Source of the DNA: Tubulanus polymorphus
Taxonomy: Eukaryota > Nemertea > Palaeonemertea > Tubulaniformes > Tubulanidae
Length of the DNA stretch: 64,000 nucleotides
Direction: 5' to 3'
Assembly: GCF_964204645.1 (NCBI RefSeq)
Contig: NC_134032.1
Coordinates: 12,890,275 to 12,954,274, forward strand
Shown: positions 57,793-64,000 of the stretch, in pieces
Numbering within the stretch: position 1 is the stretch's first letter
Layout: every line of letters starts with the position of its first letter
Notes under the pieces: generated by a model
The model's input: only the letters and a program-made list of their open reading frames with translations
The model's database searches: none
Told to the model about the DNA's origin: nothing
Program-made: the position numbers and the translations under genes

Positions 57793-58782
57793 ATGGAAAT
57801 GTTAAACGCTTCAGTTGTGCAGAAATGTTTCCCTCGTAGTCGCGTCATTTGGAATCTGATCGCAGTATCTATGATAGGACCGATTGGTTGGTTTGGTCTG
57901 GTATCCAATTCCGTTACTATAGCTGTGCTTTATCGGCTCCACAAGACGAATAGCTCCACGACTTCGCATTTCGTTTTATTGTTATTAGCCGTTTTCGACA
58001 TCGTCTGTTGCGTCGCGATCATCATCTACAACCATTTCGTTTGGGTTTTGAAATTGATTCGCCACGGAAGAACCGGACTGTATTTAGACATGGGTTTAGG
58101 GGCCCCTGAACTTTACATAACGGGTAATTTAATCTCAAAATGGGGTTCTTACATTCGCAACGGCCTGACGCTTTTAGTGACGTTCGACCGAGCATTTAAC
58201 ATTTGCTTTCCACTCAAAGCTAAACGCTATTGGGGGTTTAAACATTGTTATATATTTTCAGCCGTTTGCGTAATCGTATGGACTGCCTTGATGTGTGACC
58301 GCGCGCAGAATCGAATAGTTGCGTACGTCAACGCGACGTGTACATACGGCTTGTCAATCCGCGACGTAAAAACTATTTTTCAACCTCATAGAAATAGTTA
58401 TGTATTTGAAGTCATATCGACGACGTATTTACCATTCGCTCTTATACCGCTACTGAATACGATCATGATAATTAAACTACGAATTCACGCGAGAAATAGG
58501 AAGAATCTGACAGGCGCTGATACGAGTAGAAAAACTAAACAAGATGGAACCGGCCACAGAATGGTGTTTGTTGCATCCGCTTTATTTATGGTGTCTGTTT
58601 TTCCAGATATGGCATTCAACATTCTGTTCATGTACTTGTCATGGTCTGTTGTGTGGCCGGTTTTGCTTTTGAATGATGTTTTTCAAGCCCTGAATTCATC
58701 TGTGAACGGTATATTCTATTATGTATACAGTAAAAACTTTCGACAAGAAATAAAGTCGTTGCGCTTCCAAAGAACAGTCTAA
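57793..58782 (+). CDS. Rhodopsin-family GPCR 2, 329 aa, single coding exon
   Basis: The open frame is preceded by an in-frame TTG, but the first ATG is at 57793. A 5' UTR acceptor (ACAATTATAG) ends at 57770. An N-terminal glycosylation site (N-A-S) precedes seven membrane helices: TM1 G-L-V-S-N-S-V, TM2 F-D-I-V-C, TM3 ending V-T-F-D-R-A, a loop-2 Cys preceded by N-A-T, TM6 with V-F-P-D, and TM7 L-N-S-S-V-N-G-I-F-Y-Y-V-Y instead of NPxxY, then a short helix 8. The usual TM3 cysteine is not evident, so the conserved extracellular disulfide may be missing. The sequence is divergent from GPCR 1. Type is peptide/chemosensory-like orphan; ligand unknown. The short tail and intronless frame fit a tandemly or retro-expanded receptor family. 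Confidence 0.85.
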   Translation: MEMLNASVVQKCFPRSRVIWNLIAVSMIGPIGWFGLVSNSVTIAVLYRLHKTNSSTTSHFVLLLLAVFDIVCCVAIIIYNHFVWVLKLIRHGRTGLYLDMGLGAPELYITGNLISKWGSYIRNGLTLLVTFDRAFNICFPLKAKRYWGFKHCYIFSAVCVIVWTALMCDRAQNRIVAYVNATCTYGLSIRDVKTIFQPHRNSYVFEVISTTYLPFALIPLLNTIMIIKLRIHARNRKNLTGADTSRKTKQDGTGHRMVFVASALFMVSVFPDMAFNILFMYLSWSVVWPVLLLNDVFQALNSSVNGIFYYVYSKNFRQEIKSLRFQRTV

Positions 58783-58828
58783 ACTCTTTCATATATTATT
58801 TGATGATTTTACCTATAGTGTAAAACAT

Positions 58829-59150
58829 TTAAGTGAAGCTGGCGTACACGGGTCGATCATGAGCATTCACAAATTGGCGACCCTCACAGTCGAAAATGAA
58901 ATGCGGCCATATTGTAATCACGTGGCACCACTTCACGGCCTGTGATCCATCTTCGCTTGCCAGGGTTAGATTACCACCTATCGGGGCCCTCACGTCAACA
59001 CAAACCCTGCCACAACCCTTCATAAAATGGATATGTAACACGAATGGAACTACCCGAATCGACGACAAAAAGGTCACCTTGAGTGATACGATAATACTGA
59101 TGAAACGAAAGTACTGTAGCGACCCATCCGCCACCTATCGGATTACCCAA
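58829..59150 (-). pseudogene. Coding-like fragment, probably frameshifted
   Basis: On the minus strand two adjacent frames look protein-like. The first (about 59144-59000) reads through N-P-I-G-G-G-W-V-A-T and G-D-L-F-V-V-D-S-G-S-S and stops. The second takes over near 59015 with C-V-D-V-R-A-P-I-G-G and continues to a stop at 58829 with W-C-H, D-C-E-G-R and R-P-V-Y-A-S-F-T. The recurring P-I-G-G suggests a duplicated extracellular module. A single-base shift near 59010 would join them, so I read this as a decayed exon of a secreted or surface protein; family not recognised. An overlapping plus-strand ORF (58896-59162) is less protein-like. Confidence 0.35.
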
Positions 59151-59188
59151 TCATTGGAATAGACTACCAAAGCTCAATACAAATCAAC

Positions 59189-59194
59189 TTTATT
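59189..59194 (-). terminator. Poly(A) signal of GPCR 3
   Basis: Minus-strand AATAAA about 115 bp downstream of the GPCR 3 stop codon at 59308. Confidence 0.5.
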
Positions 59195-59307
59195 TGCGAT
59201 TAAAAATCGATTGTAGTCAGGGGGCTCGACACCTCGCGACGCATTGTATCGAGACCTTATTTAACAGATGCAAAGCCTACGTCATGGAAAAAAATTCCCA
59301 AGAATGT

Positions 59308-60288
59308 TCACGATCTAGTGATCGCCGCGCGCAAGTCCTTCTGGAATTGTTGACTGCTAGCCACGTAAACGAACCCGTTGATCACGTGATTCACGTCGTA
59401 TATCATTTGACCGAATTCATAGCCGAACAACAAGAACGCCCCGTACGCCGTGTCGCAATGCGTCCAGTAGTACAGGCCGGTTTTTTGAGCCGTGCCGTAT
59501 TCCAAAAACAGCAGTTCAAACAAACCCGCCGGGAATGTAGATACCAGAAATACCAAAGCCGTTGTTACCACGAGAACGGTGATCTTCCTCGACGCGTCTT
59601 GCTTCTTCGCCGTTTGCGAAATCTGTTGTTGTTGTTGCATATTCGCCGATTTTCTGACCGAGGATATGATGACGGCGTTAGTGACGGCTATAACCGGTAT
59701 CGGACCGTACAGAGAAAGTACGTTGACGACGATTTCGTAGATAAACGCTATGTTTATTTCATCGATCTGACAAGTTGTACGGATGTCGTGTTTGTGCGGT
59801 TTGAAAAAAATCGACCAAGCGAAATTGTAAGCGGCCAACAAGCAAACGGCGCCGGATATGCTGACCTTCGCTCTTTTGATGGTGCATAAAGATGCGGCCT
59901 TCAGAGGTTGAGAAACGGCTACAGCGCGATCTACGGTCATCAATACCAGAATCCAAATAGCGACCTGAGTAGGACAGACGGCGTGGAACTGTCGCAGTAC
60001 GCATTCGATCCGATTGAAACTGTATCCGAATTTGTTCATCAGCCATTGAGTTTGCATCGACACGATGGCGTATAGATCGGCCACGCCGAGAACGATCATG
60101 TAGAAGTGTCCCGTGCTTTTCGACGCGCGTTTGTAACTGCCCAAAACGACTATGACGAAACTAACGAGGCCGATGATCGGGAATATGAACGCCATGTAGT
60201 AACGCATGTCCCGGATGTGCAGCGTCACATCGGTATACAGGAGCTGAAAACACGCCGGGCTCGCAGCCGGTCCAGTGCGATTTATCAT
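59308..60288 (-). CDS. Rhodopsin-family GPCR 3, 326 aa, single coding exon
   Basis: The start is the ATG at 60288. A UTR acceptor with a long pyrimidine tract (TTTTCAAATTTTAG) lies just upstream at 60312. An N-terminal N-R-T glycosylation site and two Cys precede seven helices: TM1 has G-L-V-S-F where Asn is normally found, TM2 V-A-D-L-Y, Cys at the start of TM3, V-D-R-A at its end, loop-2 Cys, TM6 with T-F-P-A, TM7 V-N-H-V-I-N-G-F-V-Y. Intracellular loop 3 carries a poly-Gln patch. TM6-TM7 and the tail resemble GPCR 2 more than GPCR 1, so the pair, which is convergently transcribed, may be an old duplication. The missing TM1 Asn is unusual but seen in divergent receptors. Ligand unknown. Confidence 0.85.
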   Translation of the reverse strand: MINRTGPAASPACFQLLYTDVTLHIRDMRYYMAFIFPIIGLVSFVIVVLGSYKRASKSTGHFYMIVLGVADLYAIVSMQTQWLMNKFGYSFNRIECVLRQFHAVCPTQVAIWILVLMTVDRAVAVSQPLKAASLCTIKRAKVSISGAVCLLAAYNFAWSIFFKPHKHDIRTTCQIDEINIAFIYEIVVNVLSLYGPIPVIAVTNAVIISSVRKSANMQQQQQISQTAKKQDASRKITVLVVTTALVFLVSTFPAGLFELLFLEYGTAQKTGLYYWTHCDTAYGAFLLFGYEFGQMIYDVNHVINGFVYVASSQQFQKDLRAAITRS

Positions 60289-60334
60289 CACTCGATATTT
60301 TCGGTGTTATTCTAAAATTTGAAAAAAACACCAA

Positions 60335-60661
60335 GGCCCGGTTTTATAGACTGGTACTAACTTTAACCCTGGGCTAGCCCGACTCATTTTCAGTCGACTT
60401 AACCCCCAGGTTAAATAAATAGGACCCAGGGTCCAGTTCCACAGTTCTGAGTTAAGATTTGACTCTGGGTTAACTCATTGAAAATGAACTAACTTTAGCT
60501 AAGAGTTAATTCTAACTCAGAACTGTGGAACTGGGTCCAGTTCTACAGTTGTGTGTTAGAGTTAACTCTGAGTTAAAGTTAGTTCATTTTCAATGATTTA
60601 ACTCGGAGTTAAATCTTAACTCGGAACTGTGGAACTGGACCCTGTCTATAAAACCAAGCCC
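60335..60661. mobile_element. Nested fold-back elements
   Basis: Outer element: GGCCCGGTTTTATAGACTGG (60335) and GTCTATAAAACCAAGCCC (ending 60661). Nested inside at about 60429-60643 are two palindromes of the AGTTCCACAGTT family in tandem (60429-60538 and 60533-60643). Each runs from GTCCAGTTCYACAGTT to AACTGTGGAACTGGRYCC. The outer element was therefore present first. Confidence 0.75.
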
Positions 60662-60849
60662 AAGTTTAGATTTAGGGATAATTTGTTTGTCAACTATGAT
60701 TCCCATTTGTGATATAAACAAATTAGAATTAATGTTGTACGATGCATTAAAAAATGCATAGTAATAAAAAACAACGTTTGTTTTGAGATCTATCTAAAAG
60801 ACAACGTTTTCGTAATTATGAAGACCTAATGTTACAAATGATTAAAGAC

Positions 60850-60982
60850 TGTCTTGCTCAAAAGATGCTTAAGGATAACCCGCAGATAGATATCGTAGTA
60901 ACTATGAATTTTTAATTGTCACTGTGTCAACTATCCACTCTGGAGTGGTTAGCTCTAACCAACTTTTGAGCAACTGGTCCCT
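60850..60982. mobile_element. Fold-back element, GTTGCTCAAAAG family, copy 3
   Basis: Begins GTCTTGCTCAAAAGATG and ends CTTTTGAGCAACTGGTCC. The interior TTGTCACTGTGTCAACTATC matches copy 1. Confidence 0.7.
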
Positions 60983-62093
60983 GATGCTTGAGTTTCTAAG
61001 ACACTGAGTAGTTGCGCTACGTACCTCTAATCTTTCAGTAGACAATTCTTCGTGAACGGCCGTGAATACAGCACAAAACTGGAGAATTAAGAGTCCTTTT
61101 CGTAATCTTCGCGAGACTTTTAATTTATAAAGCTGATGGGTGTGGTGACGTTATGGGTTGTGGTATCTTCATTTTTTGTCGTCTGGTCATCTGAACACAC
61201 GCGATGACAAGATGCGACGGAAGTCTATTTACAAGACTTGACGTCCATCTGACTGCGGACTTCCCGTTCGGACCGAATGGTGCTTTATTGTCGTGTACAC
61301 GCGATCTTCAATAAGCTTTTATGAATTTTGAATATTGAACATCTTAACGGGGTCTCTCTCGATAACATTCATATATTCGCGTGACAAAATGTGCAGAAGA
61401 CGTTCAGCCATTTTGTGACGCGAAAGAATAGGAAAATATTGTATTGTGTTGAATTTCGTTGGATTTTTTCTTGTTTATCTGTCATTTTGCTTTCTGAATT
61501 ATACTCAAAATGTATACAACGAGCCGACACAATAACGTTGAATTTATCCCCAAAAAGCGTTTAATCGTTGTAATATTTCTGGACCCACCAGAGTTCAACG
61601 GGTAACGAGTTGACTCGGAGTTTACTCGTTGAAAATCAACTGATTTCAACTCACCAACAGTTAACTCACAATTGAAGTGGATACAAGGTAAATACAGAAA
61701 TCGTATGATGATATGAATGATTACAGGCCCGTATTTAGGGGTGGGGTTGGGGTTAAAATGCATTAAACCATCGACGCTACGTGTTATACCCTACGCTTAC
61801 AAAACGTACGCAATCTAATCTCTACGACCAGTATTTCGTCAATAGATATATCTTCTGATAGATTCTTGACATATTTCATCAATAGTATATCGTCCATCCG
61901 GATTTCTTTGAGGATTAGAATACATATAGCCATCGGCGTTTATGAAGTTATCATCGTAGTTGTTACTTGATACGTACTTAACCTGCGCTGGGACAATCAA
62001 GACTGCCCGCAGCAAAACACCACCTGGACCAGACGTAATACTATAAGGGTCTGCAATTCTGAATATACTTCTAGTAACTAGATTTGCTTTCAG
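60983..62093. other. Intergenic upstream of GPCR 4
   Basis: Contains diverged AGTTAACTC repeat pieces at about 61575-61690. No gene is supported. It presumably includes the promoter and non-coding first exon of GPCR 4, which I could not place. Confidence 0.4.
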
Positions 62094-62183
62094 AATGACG
62101 CCCGCGGGTTCAGCGATTAGTTCTCATCTTACGGTATCGGTATCGGATTCGAGACGTCGTCCTCTGTAGTAATAGTCGACCTG

Positions 62184-63137
62184 ATGTCTATTACGAACAG
62201 TACGGTCGTCGAATCGGCTCGATTTTGGATCGGGCGCGTCGTCCCGCCTATTTTCATTATCATCGGTTTGATCGGCAACGCCTTGGCCATGTTGATTCTG
62301 TCGCAATCGCATTACCGACGAAACACCACGTGTCTGTACATGCGAGTCACTTCTATCGTCGATACAGCTTATCTAATCGGCAGGTGTCTTCAACGCTATC
62401 TGTTCACTATGATACCCGCTATATTATCTTCACCGCAGATTAAGAAACCCCTTTGCCTCGAATATTTCTTCGTCTACACAACGGCCGACGATATTTCGTG
62501 CGTTCTGCTGCTCGCGATGACCGTCGAACGGTCGCTCGTACTCGCTTTTCCGTTCAAGTCCAAGCAGCTATCGACGATGCGACGCGCCTGGGTCACTATC
62601 ATCACCATCGTCCTTATAGTCGTTCTATTGAGCGCTTTCAATTTCATTCGTTCGCGTCACGATAAGTACCGCGTCTGGACGTGTCCGTACCACTTCCACA
62701 ACGGATTCGACGTCGTCTACGACACGGTGCACGCCATCATTCCGACCGGCGTGGCGTTTTTACTCATCGCCCTAAACGCGTTCATCATCGTGACCGTAAC
62801 GCGAAGTTCAAAGGCAGACGTCGGTAAGCAGGTTCAAGCGGCGGAATCGACATCGTCGGCTAGTCATATCACTCGTTCGCTGGTCGTCCTGACAACTTCC
62901 TATTGTCTGTTTCGCTTCCCGTTGACCTTGTATAAGATCATGTATTCGATGCAGTCGTACAAGGCCGGCTCCGGTCTCACCGACTCAGAACACAGTTTGA
63001 TTTTCGACGTCACTGTTTACTGTCGCTACGGATACTTCGTTTTCAACAGTTACATGTACATATTATCGTGCGCTAAGTTTCGCAAAGAACTCGGCATATT
63101 TTTCGCTGGTGGGCGATATTTGGTTTGCTTACGTTAA
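62184..63137 (+). CDS. Rhodopsin-family GPCR 4, 317 aa, single coding exon
   Basis: The ATG at 62184 lies in a UTR-plus-coding exon whose acceptor (TTTGCTTTCAG) ends at 62093. An upstream ATG at 62095 opens a 24-codon uORF that ends before the main start. The N-terminus is short with N-S-T. Helices: TM1 G-L-I-G-N-A-L-A, TM2 S-I-V-D-T-A, Cys before TM3, TM3 ending T-V-E-R-S, loop-2 W-T-C, TM6 with F-R-F-P, TM7 F-N-S-Y-M-Y-I-L and a short tail. The TM1, TM6 and TM7 motifs resemble FMRFamide-receptor-like families of lophotrochozoans. Conserved Cys are present on both sides of the usual disulfide. Poly(A) signal at 63279-63284. The uORF may damp translation. Confidence 0.87.
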   Translation: MSITNSTVVESARFWIGRVVPPIFIIIGLIGNALAMLILSQSHYRRNTTCLYMRVTSIVDTAYLIGRCLQRYLFTMIPAILSSPQIKKPLCLEYFFVYTTADDISCVLLLAMTVERSLVLAFPFKSKQLSTMRRAWVTIITIVLIVVLLSAFNFIRSRHDKYRVWTCPYHFHNGFDVVYDTVHAIIPTGVAFLLIALNAFIIVTVTRSSKADVGKQVQAAESTSSASHITRSLVVLTTSYCLFRFPLTLYKIMYSMQSYKAGSGLTDSEHSLIFDVTVYCRYGYFVFNSYMYILSCAKFRKELGIFFAGGRYLVCLR

Positions 63138-63278
63138 GATTTTTTTCAATTTGTGCCCCTTTCCGAACCTTCCAACTCAAAAGCTCCTTCGCTAAAGGTA
63201 TCCATGATCTTCTATAACCTACTCGTCGCGAATACGCATTGACTGTCTGGACTTAAAAAACCCTTGAAAAATGACCAA

Positions 63279-63284
63279 AATAAA
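63279..63284 (+). terminator. Poly(A) signal of GPCR 4
   Basis: AATAAA about 140 bp past the stop at 63137. Confidence 0.45.
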
Positions 63285-63289
63285 CGGGA

Positions 63290-63980
63290 TACGAACACGC
63301 AATCACGCAGGATAAGCGTAACGTTTTCCCACAGCGCTATCGCTGCTCGCTTTCAGAAATGCCGATTTTATAACTACATGTAGCTTTACCCTAATTAGCT
63401 ACCTTATAGTAATAAACCCTAAACCCTACCCCACCCCTAACCATAAACCCTCTTGATACTAACCCATCTGATCTTCAGAACTAGTTTCATCGATTGAAAA
63501 AGCCGCCATTGTGTGTACGACTCGGTCAGGATCTAACATTTACCAGGAATCCATCGATCAGGACTGATATGTTTTCTTTTTGGTTTGGCCTGATTTCATC
63601 CGTCCAATATTGCTGGATTAATCTAACATAAAGTGGATTTCCGGAAGGTGCCTAAAATATTCAACCTTTTGATGAGCTAGATTTCTTAATCTTATATCTA
63701 TGAAAGAAGTAATATCTAAAATCGGGGCAAAATTAAAAAGTAACATGCAGAAATGCACGCGCTCCTGTCGAATCAGAAAATTCTGGTCCAATTCCACACG
63801 AAGTTCTGGACCCAGTTGCACAGTCGTTGCACAGATTGGCCACACGAAATGTTGGTCTTAAATCTTAAGTCTTATCTTCAGGAAGTTGTTAGATTGATCA
63901 CAGAACCTGGTTGATGCTTAAGAGACTAAGCTCTCCCTGGGTGATGTCTCCTTATGTGGCAGACCACTGTTTAATTCGTA
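63290..63980. other. Intergenic with repeat fragments
   Basis: Contains CCTAAACCCT-type simple sequence at 63416-63450, too degenerate to be a telomeric array, and AATTCCACACG..CAGTTGCACAG fragments of the fold-back families at 63785-63910. Confidence 0.45.
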
Positions 63981-63981
63981 C

Positions 63982-64000
63982 CCAGCGGCCTCGGTAGCTC
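63982..64000 (+). repeat. Start of a tRNA-related element cut by the window edge
   Basis: The last bases, GCGGCCTCGGTAGCTC, look like the A-box end of a tRNA or SINE. The rest lies outside the window. Confidence 0.3.

Noticed and set aside
63416-63450. Telomeric repeat
   Set aside because: Only a few irregular CCCTAAAC/CCCTACCC words, no true array.

Overview
This is a 64 kb, AT-leaning piece of a nuclear animal genome. Genes are spliced with ordinary GT-AG introns, poly(A) signals follow the stop codons, secreted and receptor proteins are typical of invertebrates, and much of the intergenic DNA is short interspersed repeats. No bacterial, organellar or viral gene organisation is visible. 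The style of the rhodopsin-family receptors and the many fold-back repeats suggest a lophotrochozoan (mollusc, annelid or relative). That placement is inference and the species cannot be named from the sequence. All exon models below were read by eye from splice signals and reading phase, without transcripts. || Layout. 1-7.1 kb: minisatellites, an A-rich inverted repeat and a roughly 0.9 kb unit present in two clear copies plus a third partial one; no convincing gene. 7.1-8.8 kb (-): a 463-residue basic, disordered protein of unknown function. 10.6-14.9 kb (-): a three-coding-exon gene for a 590-residue coiled-coil protein with a C-terminal Death domain; its introns hold two copies of a small inverted-repeat element, one of them nested in a larger repeat. 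16.7-18.2 kb (+): a three-exon, 144-residue cysteine-rich secreted protein. 19.5-22.4 kb (+): a complete gene with TATA box, non-coding first exon and four coding exons, encoding a secreted protein with a fibronectin type II domain and two exon-encoded cysteine-rich repeats. A near-identical piece of its last exon recurs 0.97 kb downstream beside a long (TA)n tract. 25.1-26.3 kb (+): an isolated exon matching the C-terminal part of a von Willebrand factor A domain, with a possible terminal exon. 26.3-47 kb: gene-poor and repeat-rich, with a possible small secreted protein at 44.5 kb. || 47-64 kb: a receptor district. Four rhodopsin-family GPCR genes lie within 15 kb (48.4-51.2 +, 57.8-58.8 +, 59.3-60.3 -, 62.2-63.1 +). 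Between the first and the other three, on the minus strand, is a three-exon gene (54.4-55.9 kb) too short for ordinary ORF calling. It encodes a 66-residue precursor: signal peptide, spacer, Lys-Arg cleavage site and an 18-residue C-terminal peptide with two cysteines. A peptide-hormone-like gene sitting among orphan peptide-receptor-like genes is the most interesting gene-level arrangement here. || The most interesting non-coding signal is a repeat family carrying hammerhead-ribozyme-like cores (CTGANGA, a perfect or near-perfect stem, then GAAACGTT). It occurs as an inverted pair within a ~100 bp-armed palindrome at 34.0 kb, within another palindrome at 57.4 kb, singly at 54.8 kb, and in decayed copies elsewhere. 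This is the pattern expected of Penelope-like or retrozyme-like retroelement debris, with one consistent deviation from the textbook core. Several other fold-back repeat families, a 105 bp tandem-unit family and tRNA-related SINE-like pieces fill most of the rest.
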